A stretch of DNA of 64,000 nucleotides from assembly GCA_934229725.1 (NCBI GenBank), contig CAKQDX010000006.1, positions 1 to 64,000 on the forward strand. The letters run 5' to 3'. The first letter of the stretch is position 1. Each line of letters opens with the position of its first letter. The translations under genes and the position numbers were made by a program. The notes beneath the pieces are model-generated. The model had not been told where the DNA came from and made no database searches. It saw only the letters and a program-made list of their open reading frames with translations. Positions 46,039 through 54,569 of the stretch are shown in pieces. This DNA comes from an uncultured Streptococcus sp. GTDB taxonomy: Bacteria > Bacillota > Bacilli > Lactobacillales > Streptococcaceae.

Positions 46039-47958
46039 ATGATTATTTTACAAGGAAACAAAATAGAGCGCTCTTTTTCAGGAGATGTGCTCTTTGATAA
46101 TATTAATATTCAGGTTGATGAGCGAGATCGTATTGCCCTTGTTGGACGTAACGGTGCTGGAAAATCAACCTTATTGAAAATCTTGGTTGGAGAGGAAGCG
46201 CCGACAAGTGGTGAGATTAATACGAAACGTGATTTGAACCTGTCTTATCTGGCTCAGGATAGTCGTTTTGAGTCTAGCAACACCATCTATGCGGAAATGC
46301 TAAATGTCTTTGCAGACCTTCGTGCCGATGAAAAACGTCTGCGTGACATGGAAATGAAGATGGCTGAGTTGACTGGGGCAGACTTGGACAAGCTAATGAC
46401 TGACTATGACCGCCTTTCCGAGGATTTCAGACAGCGTGGTGGTTTTACTTACGAATCTGATATTAGAGCTATTCTCAATGGTTTTAAATTTGACGAAAGC
46501 ATGTGGGAAATGCCCATTTCAGATCTTTCTGGGGGACAGAATACCCGCCTGGCCTTGGCTAAAATGTTGCTAGAGAAGCCTGAACTTTTGGTACTGGATG
46601 AACCGACCAACCACTTGGATATTGAAACCATCGCCTGGTTGGAGAATTACTTGGTCAATTATCAGGGAGCTCTAATCATTGTCAGTCACGACCGTTATTT
46701 TTTGGATAAGGTAGCGACAGTAACCCTGGATTTGACCAAACATAGCTTGGATCGTTATGTCGGCAACTATTCAATATTCATGGATCTCAAGGCTGAAAAG
46801 TTGGCAACTGAAGCCAAAAACTTCGAAAAGCAACAAAAAGAAATTGCTAAGCTGGAGGACTTTGTTAATCGTAATATTGTCCGTGCCTCTACAACCAAGC
46901 GTGCCCAGGCCCGTCGTAAACAACTAGAGAAAATGGAACGACTGGATAAGCCGACGGAAGGTCAGAAGTCGGCCAATATGACTTTCCACGCAGATAAGGT
47001 CTCTGGGAATGTGGTCTTGACAGTTAGAGATACTGCTATTGGTTATGATGATGAGATTCTCTCAGAGCCTATTTCTCTTGATGTTAAGAAGATGGATGCC
47101 ATTGCCATTGTGGGACCTAATGGTATCGGAAAAACAACCTTCATCAAGTCAGTAGTTGGGCAATTGCCTTTTATCAAGGGAACGTCAACCTATGGTGCCA
47201 ATGTTGAAGTGGGGTATTATGACCAAACCCAATCTGCCTTGACGCCATCAAATACGGTTCTTGATGAGTTGTGGAATGATTTTGCAACCACTCCCGAAGT
47301 TGAGATTCGTAACCGTCTGGGTGCTTTTCTCTTCTCAGGTGATGATGTCAAAAAGTCGGTTTCCATGCTTTCTGGTGGTGAGAAGGCTCGCCTGCTCCTA
47401 GCTAAATTATCAATGGAAAACAACAACTTCCTCATCCTAGATGAGCCGACCAACCACTTGGACATTGATAGTAAGGAAGTTTTGGAAAATGCCCTTATTG
47501 ACTTTGATGGGACGCTTCTCTTTGTCAGCCACGACCGTTACTTTATCAACCGTGTGGCTACCAAAGTGATGGAAATTTCTGAGGATGGGGCAACCATTTA
47601 TCTTGGGGATTATGATTATTATCTTGAGAAGAAGGCTGAGCTTGAAGAGTTGGCACGACTTGAGGCGGAAGAAAATCAGGTATCAGAGGAAGTCCAAGTG
47701 GCTTCAGCGGGTGCTAGTGATTATCAAGCTCAAAAAGCTAATCAAAAAGAGATACGTAAATTAAGTCGACGCATTGAGCAAATTGAAAACGAGCTAGAGA
47801 CCATTGAGGAACGCTTGGAGGAAATCTCTGCTGCCATGCTTGAAACAAATGATGTAGCGGAATTATCTGACTTGCAGAAAGAGTTGGATGAGTTATCAGT
47901 TACTCAAGAAGCTCTGATGGAAGAGTGGAGCGATTTATCAGAACAGTTGGAAGGTTAA
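46039..47958 (+). CDS. ydiF: ABC-F ATPase, YdiF-like
   Basis: The 639-residue protein has two ABC domains without membrane parts: Walker A GRNGAGKS (36-43) with signature LSGGQNTRLALAK, and GPNGIGKT with LSGGEKARLLLAK, each followed by LDEPTNHLD; the linker (RASTTKRAQARRKQLEKME) and a C-terminal coiled coil complete the ABC-F layout. ABC-F proteins act at the ribosomal E site. It resembles the housekeeping YdiF group, not the antibiotic-resistance group. TATAAT (46024-46029) is only 9 bases from the ATG and no ribosome site is seen, so the leader is very short. Confidence 0.9.
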   Translation: MIILQGNKIERSFSGDVLFDNINIQVDERDRIALVGRNGAGKSTLLKILVGEEAPTSGEINTKRDLNLSYLAQDSRFESSNTIYAEMLNVFADLRADEKRLRDMEMKMAELTGADLDKLMTDYDRLSEDFRQRGGFTYESDIRAILNGFKFDESMWEMPISDLSGGQNTRLALAKMLLEKPELLVLDEPTNHLDIETIAWLENYLVNYQGALIIVSHDRYFLDKVATVTLDLTKHSLDRYVGNYSIFMDLKAEKLATEAKNFEKQQKEIAKLEDFVNRNIVRASTTKRAQARRKQLEKMERLDKPTEGQKSANMTFHADKVSGNVVLTVRDTAIGYDDEILSEPISLDVKKMDAIAIVGPNGIGKTTFIKSVVGQLPFIKGTSTYGANVEVGYYDQTQSALTPSNTVLDELWNDFATTPEVEIRNRLGAFLFSGDDVKKSVSMLSGGEKARLLLAKLSMENNNFLILDEPTNHLDIDSKEVLENALIDFDGTLLFVSHDRYFINRVATKVMEISEDGATIYLGDYDYYLEKKAELEELARLEAEENQVSEEVQVASAGASDYQAQKANQKEIRKLSRRIEQIENELETIEERLEEISAAMLETNDVAELSDLQKELDELSVTQEALMEEWSDLSEQLEG

Positions 47959-47970
47959 GGAAATATGAGA

Positions 47971-47999
47971 GCCTTTTCATATTTTGAGTTGTGAAAGGC
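47971..47999 (+). other. Hairpin after ydiF without T tail
   Basis: AGCCTTTTCA and TGAAAGGCT can pair around ATTTTGAGTTG. With no T run it may be a processing or weak termination signal. Confidence 0.4.
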
Positions 48000-48008
48000 T
48001 TACATTGT

Positions 48009-48017
48009 TGATATAAT
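48009..48017 (+). promoter_or_regulatory. Extended -10 promoter of the YiaAB-like gene
   Basis: TG-A-TATAAT; AAAGGAG follows about 14 bases later. Confidence 0.65.
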
Positions 48018-48047
48018 AGTCTTAGTATATAAAAGGAGACTAGCTTT

Positions 48048-48308
48048 ATGAACAAAGTAAAGAAAAAAGTGTATCGTAACACAACATCTTTCAACATGAT
48101 GGCATGGGGATCATTTGCCTTCTTCGTAATCTTGATGTTGGTAGGCCTCTATACCCTTAAAGAGCCTTTGATGGTTAAGGGTTACTACCTTATGGGATGT
48201 GTTGGCTTGATTTCATCATCATTTACAGTATCTAAGGTTGTCCGTGATAACCAAGAAGATGAAGAAAACTATAACAAACTCATCGCTCAACAAACTTTCG
48301 AACAATAA
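48048..48308 (+). CDS. YiaAB-like two-helix membrane protein
   Basis: The 86-residue protein has two membrane helices (about 17-39 and 45-62) and the pattern KGYYLMGCVGLISSSFTVSKVVRDNQEDEE, which recalls the YiaA/YiaB two-helix domain (KGYY near the second helix and a basic-acidic end). Function unknown. It is a single-gene unit with promoter, AAAGGAG site and terminator. Confidence 0.75.
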   Translation: MNKVKKKVYRNTTSFNMMAWGSFAFFVILMLVGLYTLKEPLMVKGYYLMGCVGLISSSFTVSKVVRDNQEDEENYNKLIAQQTFEQ

Positions 48309-48314
48309 GAGGAG

Positions 48315-48345
48315 AAGCCTGAAAAGGCTTTTTCTTTTTTGCAGA
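48315..48345 (+). repeat. 31-bp direct repeat, left copy (contains terminator)
   Basis: The bases AAGCCTGAAAAGGCTTTTTC and the next 11 recur exactly at 48827-48857. AAGCCT/AGGCTT with T-rich tail is the terminator of the YiaAB-like gene. Confidence 0.9.
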
Positions 48346-48379
48346 GCGCCATTTAATTATTTACCCTAATAATCAAAAA

Positions 48380-48649
48380 GTGTCTTTAGTAAATATAGAT
48401 GATTATAATAAAAATCATCTTGCATATGAAATTGATTTTCATGATTATAAAAAATTTTATATTCTTGATATTCAAAATCATCAAATTTTTGAGATAACAA
48501 AATACGATAATGAAGAGAATGCGGTAGTAACCACTGTTTCTTATACAGGAGATATGAATACAGCAATTGATTTTACATTTGATTTTGGTGAAGGTGGTAG
48601 TGATTCAATGCATGCATACATTGCAGAAATACAAATAATTTCTTCATAA
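48380..48649 (+). CDS. Small hypothetical protein, perhaps 3' remnant of a longer gene
   Basis: The frame gives 89 residues from a GTG at 48380 (MSLVNIDDYNKNHLAYEIDF...), acidic and Tyr/Phe-rich, ending DSMHAYIAEIQIISS. It has no promoter and no good ribosome site. The same frame is open back to 48323, into the terminator repeat, with no better start, as if an N-terminal part had been lost. I do not recognise the family. It lies wholly between the two 31-bp direct repeats, so it probably arrived or was cut in the same event. Confidence 0.4.
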   Translation: MSLVNIDDYNKNHLAYEIDFHDYKKFYILDIQNHQIFEITKYDNEENAVVTTVSYTGDMNTAIDFTFDFGEGGSDSMHAYIAEIQIISS

Positions 48650-48826
48650 ACTAATCGAAGAAAGACAGACGAGACTTCCCATTGTGAGAAAAGTGGCTGA
48701 ATCATTATAGAATCAGCCACTCGGAATTTTTGAGACTTCAGACTCAAAAATTAGTCATGGAACTTCGAAGAAGGTCGCTGACGTCCGTACTCACTTAAGG
48801 GAAGTTTCAAAAGATTTTATTTATAA
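48650..48826. other. Structured non-coding stretch
   Basis: No gene is seen. Two strong hairpins occur: AGTGGCTGA (48692-48700) with TCAGCCACT (48713-48721), and AATTTTTGAG (48725-48734) with CTCAAAAATT (48743-48752), followed by a CTTCGAAG palindrome (48773-48780) and TACTCACTTAAGGGAAGT. A similar ACTCTTACCTAAGGGAAGT appears again at 48876-48894. It looks like a small repeated element or the edge of one. Confidence 0.4.
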
Positions 48827-48857
48827 AAGCCTGAAAAGGCTTTTTCTTTTTTGCAGA
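48827..48857 (+). repeat. 31-bp direct repeat, right copy
   Basis: Exact copy of 48315-48345, including the hairpin and T run, 512 bases downstream. Confidence 0.9.
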
Positions 48858-48893
48858 AAATGCACAAATATTCTGACTCTTACCTAAGGGAAG

Positions 48894-48902
48894 TGTTATA
48901 AT
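48894..48902 (+). promoter_or_regulatory. Extended -10 promoter of hydrolase-mprF
   Basis: TG-T-TATAAT. The leader of about 95 bases can form AGGTCTGA/TCGGACCT and CGTAT-AAGA-ATACG (48968-48981) hairpins. Confidence 0.6.
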
Positions 48903-49003
48903 GGAATGAGAGGTCTGAACATCTTGTTTTATGGTATCGGACCTTATGCCTTATAAGACTAATCATCGTATAAGAATACGGTAGTGAAAAGGTAGGTAAT
49001 ATT

Positions 49004-49723
49004 ATGGAATTCAAAGTTAAAGATGGTCAAATCATCTATTATCGGGATCTTGGTAAGGGCTTTCCAATTGTCTTTTTACATGGCAATAATTTGTCTGGAA
49101 ACTACTTTGCTAAGCAAGGAATTCTATATCGAGACTATCGCTTAATTTTTATTGATAGTCGTAATCATGGTAGATCCAGTCGTCAGAGTGTTAAGATGAC
49201 CTTTGAACAGATGGCTGCCGATTTGGAGGAAATTTTGCAATTTTTAAATATCAAAAAGGCCTTGTTTGTTGGTCACAGTGATGGGGCCAATCTAGCTATG
49301 GTTTATGCTAGTCGCTTTCCTAACCGGATTGCGGGTCTCTTACTAAATGCGGGTAACATGACCTTTAATGGTTTGACTAGACGCTCTAGATTCTTGGTTC
49401 ATTTACAATATCTTTGTTTGAAGGCCTTATCGCCATTCTCAGCTAAAATGGATATAATGGCAAAAGTAACAGGTCTCATGTTGCATGATTTACCCTTGGA
49501 TAGGGAGCAATTACACAAGGCACCCTATCCCGTTTGGGTGGTTATGGGGCAAAGGGATGTTATTAGTTTTAGGCATTCCAAAGAGATTTCGGAACTCTTT
49601 CCGATTCATAAGCTGTATGTTGAGCGTCGGCAAGGACACCGTTTAGCTCAACGAAAATACAAGGTCTTTAATCAAATGATTCGTGATTTAGTGAGAATTA
49701 GTCGAAAAGAGGTGGTGGCATGA
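49004..49723 (+). CDS. Alpha/beta-hydrolase
   Basis: The 239-residue protein has PIVFLHGNNLSG (oxyanion region), FIDSRNHGRSS, the nucleophile elbow GHSDGA, Asp in VVMGQRDVIS and His in ERRQGHRLAQ. The substrate is unknown. AAGGTAGG precedes the ATG. Its last 4 bases overlap mprF, so the two are translationally coupled; a role in lipid or envelope metabolism is an inference from that. Confidence 0.85.
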   Translation: MEFKVKDGQIIYYRDLGKGFPIVFLHGNNLSGNYFAKQGILYRDYRLIFIDSRNHGRSSRQSVKMTFEQMAADLEEILQFLNIKKALFVGHSDGANLAMVYASRFPNRIAGLLLNAGNMTFNGLTRRSRFLVHLQYLCLKALSPFSAKMDIMAKVTGLMLHDLPLDREQLHKAPYPVWVVMGQRDVISFRHSKEISELFPIHKLYVERRQGHRLAQRKYKVFNQMIRDLVRISRKEVVA

Positions 49724-52275
49724 AGCGTCTTTTGGAGAGATTACAACCTTTAAAAACAGCAATCAAATCCATCTTCTTTATCTCAATTACTGTTCTTGTC
49801 GTTATTGAACTGGTCCGGTTGAAGCGAACCATTACATTAGAATCGCTAGAATCGGCTCTGTCAGGATTGTCTATTTGGCACCTTATTCTCATGATTATAA
49901 TTGGGTTAGTCGCCGTACTTCCCATGTTGTTTTATGATTTAATCCTGAACAAGGAGTTAGAGACGGATTATTCCAAACCCTATATTTTAGAGACGAGTTG
50001 GGCGGTTAATACGATTAATAACCTGGCTGGTTTTGCTGGTTTGGTCGATGTCGGTTTACGGTATTCTTTCTATTCTGAGGATGGGCAGGAAAAGACGGGT
50101 GTTAAGGCACTGTCGCGTTTATTGCCTTACTTTATGTCGGGCTTGTCACTTTTGAGTGGCGTAGTATTTGTTAGTTTTTGGTTTCTTCCTCTGAGTCCAG
50201 ATTTGAGAAAGTATTGGCTGCTTTTGTTAGGAATTTTCCTTTATTTGCCCTTTATTTTCTTTATTTCCAGTCGTGAAAAGTTGGCCTATTTTGGGCAGGT
50301 ACCGTTGAAAACGAGACTAAGTCTTCTTTTGGCTTCTACAGCTGAATGGGGAACCGCTCTTGGGAGCTTTGTCAGTGTCGCCTATTTGATGGGCTTACAT
50401 GTTCATCTTTACAATCTGATTCCGCTATACCTACTAGCTGTTATCATTGGTATTTTCTCAATGATTCCAGGGGGGATTGGTAGTTTCGATCTTATTGTCA
50501 TTACTGGTTTGACCTCAATGGGTGTTAGTAATGCCATGGCGGTTAGCTTACTCTTACTTTATCGTTTGACTTACTATGTCATTCCATTCTTGTTGGGAGT
50601 CGTCTTCTTTTTCAAACATATGGGAGGACGTATCAATGATAAGTACTTCAGGGTTTCTTCACGGGTATTTGCGGGGAGCCTATACCGTTTCTTGGTTTAT
50701 CTCTTGCGTTTCTTGGGAATCTTCTTGATTTTGTCAGCTTTAATTCCAGAACGGTTGGCTTATGTCTATTTGATTAACCGTTTTGATCCAATTCAGGAAC
50801 AGTTGATTTGGCAGTTCCCAAGTATTTTATTTGGAACCCTCTTTATTTTCATGGCTCGTCTCATTAAGCGTCGGGTTAAGGGAGCATTTCCTGCCTCTTT
50901 AGTAACCTTTGTCTTAGCCTTGATTTATGTCAATCTTAATGGTATTTCCTGGGCTATGACCTTCTTGATTTCACTTTCTTTGGTGATTGTGCTTGTTATC
51001 AGAAAGAAATTGATTCATCGTTATTTTGTGTATAGCTGGGAAGATAAGACTAAAGATTTCCTCTTTCTTGCCTTTACGATTTTGGTTCTCCTTGTTTTAG
51101 GGGGAAATGGTTTCTGGTCTCATCTCTTGCCACCGAAGAACCGTGATGTTCTTGGACATTTTATCCATATCTGGTTTAATATTTTGTTGGCAGCTGTCAT
51201 CATTGCAACCATTGTTTGGGGGCTCTTGAAAATTTTGGCACCTCGTAAGACTTTCGGTCAAAAAATGGATGATGAACGTTTTACAGCTCTTTTGTCAAAA
51301 TATGGTGGTGCATCAGAAAGTGCTTTGGCTTACCTACATGATAAACACCTCTTTTGGTATCGTGTTGATGGACAGGACCAGGTAGTTTTCCAATTCGCTC
51401 AAACCAGTAACAAGTGCGTGGTTATGGGAAATCCGATTGGGAATGAAAATTATTATCGTCCAGCCTGGGAAGCCTTTCTAAGCGCTTTATCTGATTGGAA
51501 TCTGCAAGCCCTATTTTATGAGGCAGATGAAAGCATTACCCTCATGCTTCATGACTATGGATTTGACTTCATGAAGTTTGGGGAAAATGCCATGGTTGAC
51601 TTGACGACGTTTTCGGTTGAAGGGAAGCATGGTAAGAAATTCCGTAAACCAACTAATCGCGTGGAAAAAGCTGGTTTCCAATTTAAATTGCTTCAACCGC
51701 TATTTTCAGAGACTCAAATGAAGGAAATGAGAGCCGTCTCAGATGTTTGGCTTAACGGTCGTAAGGAGAAAGGTTTCTCTCTTGGTTTCTTCGATGAAGC
51801 TTATCTGCAACAAGCTCCGATTGCCATTGTTGAGAGTGAAGCAGGCGAAATTGTGGCCTTTGCCAATATCATGCCAACCAAAAATAAACGAGTGGCTACG
51901 ATTGACCTCATGCGTTATGACTTTGAAAAGGCACCTGAAGGTATTATGGATTACCTCTTTGTCAAACTCTTCCAATACTTCCAAGCAGAAGGCAAACAGT
52001 ACTTTGATATGGGGATGGCTCCCCTAGCCAACGTAGGTACTGAAGAAGATAGTTTCTTAGAGGAAAAGGTTGCCAATCTGGTTTATGTTTTTGCACAGCG
52101 TTTTTATTCTTTCAGTGGTCTCCAACGTTATAAGGAAAAATTCTCTCCAATCTGGTCTCCAAAATATATTGTCTATCCAAAAAGAACCTGGCTCTTCTTT
52201 GATATGATTGCTATTCTAAGGATTGATAATCGTAAAATTGAAGACAGAATGAAGAAAAGACGTCTTTGGAAATAG
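49720..52275 (+). CDS. mprF: MprF: lysyl-phosphatidylglycerol synthase/flippase
   Basis: The 851-residue protein has an N-terminal polytopic flippase domain (about 13 helices to residue 505) and a C-terminal cytosolic synthase domain (about 515-840) with YRPAWEAFLSALSDWN, RKPTNRVEKAGFQFKLL, KGFSLGFFD and YFDMGMAPLANVG. It moves an aminoacyl group from tRNA to phosphatidylglycerol and flips the product, lowering surface charge and giving resistance to cationic peptides and daptomycin. The amino acid used (Lys, Ala or other) cannot be read. Its start overlaps the hydrolase gene. Confidence 0.93.
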   Translation: MKRLLERLQPLKTAIKSIFFISITVLVVIELVRLKRTITLESLESALSGLSIWHLILMIIIGLVAVLPMLFYDLILNKELETDYSKPYILETSWAVNTINNLAGFAGLVDVGLRYSFYSEDGQEKTGVKALSRLLPYFMSGLSLLSGVVFVSFWFLPLSPDLRKYWLLLLGIFLYLPFIFFISSREKLAYFGQVPLKTRLSLLLASTAEWGTALGSFVSVAYLMGLHVHLYNLIPLYLLAVIIGIFSMIPGGIGSFDLIVITGLTSMGVSNAMAVSLLLLYRLTYYVIPFLLGVVFFFKHMGGRINDKYFRVSSRVFAGSLYRFLVYLLRFLGIFLILSALIPERLAYVYLINRFDPIQEQLIWQFPSILFGTLFIFMARLIKRRVKGAFPASLVTFVLALIYVNLNGISWAMTFLISLSLVIVLVIRKKLIHRYFVYSWEDKTKDFLFLAFTILVLLVLGGNGFWSHLLPPKNRDVLGHFIHIWFNILLAAVIIATIVWGLLKILAPRKTFGQKMDDERFTALLSKYGGASESALAYLHDKHLFWYRVDGQDQVVFQFAQTSNKCVVMGNPIGNENYYRPAWEAFLSALSDWNLQALFYEADESITLMLHDYGFDFMKFGENAMVDLTTFSVEGKHGKKFRKPTNRVEKAGFQFKLLQPLFSETQMKEMRAVSDVWLNGRKEKGFSLGFFDEAYLQQAPIAIVESEAGEIVAFANIMPTKNKRVATIDLMRYDFEKAPEGIMDYLFVKLFQYFQAEGKQYFDMGMAPLANVGTEEDSFLEEKVANLVYVFAQRFYSFSGLQRYKEKFSPIWSPKYIVYPKRTWLFFDMIAILRIDNRKIEDRMKKRRLWK

Positions 52276-52290
52276 GGACGACATTAAAAG

Positions 52291-52322
52291 AAAATAGCGA
52301 AGCCAATCGGCTTCGCTATTTT
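52291..52322. terminator. Bidirectional terminator
   Basis: AAAATAGCGAAGCC (52291-52304), loop AATC, GGCTTCGCTATTTT (52309-52322): perfect 14-bp stem between mprF and gatD. Confidence 0.93.
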
Positions 52323-52336
52323 GCTTTGTAGAAGAC

Positions 52337-53125
52337 TTACTTTTCGAATTCTGCTTTTGATTTAGTATCGGCATACTCTTCAGCGACTTCGCTTGAGAGG
52401 ATGTCATCATAACTTGGCAATTCAATGTCTTGACCATACTTGTTACGAAGAGCCGTAGTGACCAAGCGGTAGGCAAGGTTAGCGTTACGAGAAAGAATTG
52501 GACCGTGGAAGTAGCTACCATAAACGTTCTTGTAGTGAACACCTTCGGTACCATCTTCCTTGTTGTTACCATTACCGTAGACCACCTTTCCAAGTGGTTT
52601 TTCATCATCAGAAAGGAAGGTGCGTCCTTGGTGATTTTCAAAACCATAATAGGTTTCATCGAATTCTTCGTTATGAATCTTGATGTCACCGATGTAACGG
52701 TTATTTTCTTGATTGAGGGTGTAGTGTCCCATGACGCCAATACCGTCAATGCGAACCCCGTTAGCTTGGATGTAATATTGTCCAAGAAGTTGGAAACCAC
52801 CGCAGATGGCTAGGATAACCTTATTATCTTGGATGAATTGATCAATAGCCTCACGCTTAGTTGGGAGGTCTTTGGCAACGATGGATTGTTCGTAGTCTTG
52901 ACCGCCTCCAAAGAAGACCATGTCGTAGTGGTCCTTGTCAAAGTCGTCACCAACTGAAACAATATCGAAGGTCATCTTAGCACCAAGTTTTTCTCCCACG
53001 TATTTAATCATAAGGACATTACCATTGTCCCCGTAGGTATTGAGCAGATTACCATAAAGGTGGGCAACATTTAGGTCATAGGTGTAGTCACGATTTTCTG
53101 GAGATTTGAGTGAAGTATAGGTCAT
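52337..53125 (-). CDS. gatD: Lipid II glutamine amidotransferase subunit GatD
   Basis: The 262-residue class I glutaminase of the CobB/CobQ type has the nucleophile Cys108 in [24 protein letters not shown] and the catalytic His in [12 protein letters not shown]. With MurT it amidates the alpha-carboxyl of D-Glu in lipid II, needed for efficient cross-linking and normal penicillin-binding-protein action. Start and murT stop overlap by one base (TAATG), so the two are made in equal amounts. Confidence 0.94.
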   Translation of the reverse strand: MTYTSLKSPENRDYTYDLNVAHLYGNLLNTYGDNGNVLMIKYVGEKLGAKMTFDIVSVGDDFDKDHYDMVFFGGGQDYEQSIVAKDLPTKREAIDQFIQDNKVILAICGGFQLLGQYYIQANGVRIDGIGVMGHYTLNQENNRYIGDIKIHNEEFDETYYGFENHQGRTFLSDDEKPLGKVVYGNGNNKEDGTEGVHYKNVYGSYFHGPILSRNANLAYRLVTTALRNKYGQDIELPSYDDILSSEVAEEYADTKSKAEFEK

Positions 53126-54468
53126 TAGTTCATCTCCTTTCCGACAGCATGACGTTGGGCAAGAATGTCACGGAATTCAAGCATGGCAGTATAGGTAGCT
53201 AAGATATAAGCATGATCGCAATTTTGTTTTTCAATCAAGGTCATAATATCTTCGAGTTTTTCTGCTTGCGTAATCTTGTCCTCTGGATAGCCAGTTACAC
53301 GAAGTCGGCGAGCAATTTCAGAGTGGCGGACACCACCAGCATTAATCTCAGGAATATCCATGTTGAGAATACTTTCAAAGTTGGCATCCCAAATCCAGCT
53401 AGTATCAATACCATCAGCATAGTTGGCGTTAAGAAGAACTGACAAGCTAAATGGATAATCTGCAAGTTTAATCATTTCGAGAGCTTGGCTAGCGCCAACT
53501 GGATTCTTAATGAGTACGAGGGTACATGATTTGTTGCCAATCTTAAAGGTTTCTTGGCGTCCAAAGACAGCACGGCTCTTGTTAAACCCAGCCTTGATTT
53601 TTTCAGGAGCCACACCGAAAAATTCAGCAACAGAAACCGCAGCAAGGGCATTGTAGATGTTGTAAAGACCACCGACATTAATCTTGTAGTCTTGTCCATC
53701 AATGACAAATTCAGAAGTCGTGTTCGTGATTTTAGTCAACTCTGTCAGCTTATAATCTAATTCTGGACGGTGGAAATCACAGTTAAGGCACACATAGTCA
53801 CCCAAGTTAGCGTAAGTATTAAGGCGATACTGAAGAATACTCTCACATTTAGGGCAGACAATGCCTTCAGTATTATAATGGGCCAGCTCTGGCGCATGCT
53901 TTTCAGTATCAAAACCATAGAAACGCACGGGATTGACTACCTCTTTAGAATTAAAGAGGGGGCTGTCCCCATTAGCCAAAATAGAAGCCTGAGGCGCCTT
54001 GGCGGCACCATCTAAAATCATCTGGTAAGTAGTATAGATTTCACCGTAACGGTCCATTTGGTCACGGAAAATATTTGTGAAGACAAAAAGACTTGGGGTG
54101 ATGTACTCTGTGATTTTTGGTAGGCTGGCTTCGTCAATTTCCAAGACAGCGATTTTCTTACCTGATTTAGCTCTTTTAGCGGTTAGGAAAGTAGAAGTAA
54201 TCCCTGTGATCATGTTAGCCCCACTAGGATTGGTCACAATGTCACCAAAAGCTTCTTTTAAAATACCTACTGTCAAAGCTGTTGTCAGAGTCTTTCCGTT
54301 GGTTCCTGTAACAACGACGATTTCATAATCTTTGGCCAGTGTGTCTAAAATGTTTTTGTCAAATTTAAGGGCAATTTTTCCTGGGAGGGTCGACCCACGT
54401 CCTAATTTGGATAGGACAAAGTGGCTAGACTTCCCTGCCAAGATACCCATGGTAGTTTTTATAGTCAT
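53125..54468 (-). CDS. murT: Lipid II isoglutaminyl synthase subunit MurT
   Basis: The 447-residue Mur ligase homologue has the P-loop VTGTNGKT (53-60), a zinc ribbon inserted in the middle domain (CPKC ... CLNCDFH), and the C-terminal DUF1727 domain ([16 protein letters not shown]). It activates the D-Glu carboxyl with ATP for amidation by GatD. On the reverse strand an extended -10 (TGATAAAAT) is six bases before the ATG with no ribosome site, so the mRNA appears leaderless. It diverges from cdaA. Confidence 0.94.
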   Translation of the reverse strand: MTIKTTMGILAGKSSHFVLSKLGRGSTLPGKIALKFDKNILDTLAKDYEIVVVTGTNGKTLTTALTVGILKEAFGDIVTNPSGANMITGITSTFLTAKRAKSGKKIAVLEIDEASLPKITEYITPSLFVFTNIFRDQMDRYGEIYTTYQMILDGAAKAPQASILANGDSPLFNSKEVVNPVRFYGFDTEKHAPELAHYNTEGIVCPKCESILQYRLNTYANLGDYVCLNCDFHRPELDYKLTELTKITNTTSEFVIDGQDYKINVGGLYNIYNALAAVSVAEFFGVAPEKIKAGFNKSRAVFGRQETFKIGNKSCTLVLIKNPVGASQALEMIKLADYPFSLSVLLNANYADGIDTSWIWDANFESILNMDIPEINAGGVRHSEIARRLRVTGYPEDKITQAEKLEDIMTLIEKQNCDHAYILATYTAMLEFRDILAQRHAVGKEMN

Positions 54469-54474
54469 GAATTT

Positions 54475-54483
54475 ATTTTATCA
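54475..54483 (-). promoter_or_regulatory. Extended -10 promoter giving a leaderless murT mRNA
   Basis: Reverse strand TG-A-TAAAAT, six bases, ATG. Confidence 0.6.
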
Positions 54484-54523
54484 CAAAAAGTAGTGATTGT
54501 AGTCTCAAAATAGTTTGAATTCG

Positions 54524-54532
54524 TGGTATAAT
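54524..54532 (+). promoter_or_regulatory. Extended -10 promoter of cdaA-cdaR
   Basis: TG-G-TATAAT, about 40 bases from the murT promoter, in the divergent gap. Confidence 0.65.
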
Positions 54533-54569
54533 AGGAACTGTTTAAAAATTAAAAGAAAGTGTGATATGT

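Noticed and set aside
52216..52800. 194-codon reverse-strand ORF overlapping gatD and the terminator
   Set aside because: Same strand but different frame from gatD, low-complexity Thr/Val/Ser composition, and it runs through the bidirectional terminator.
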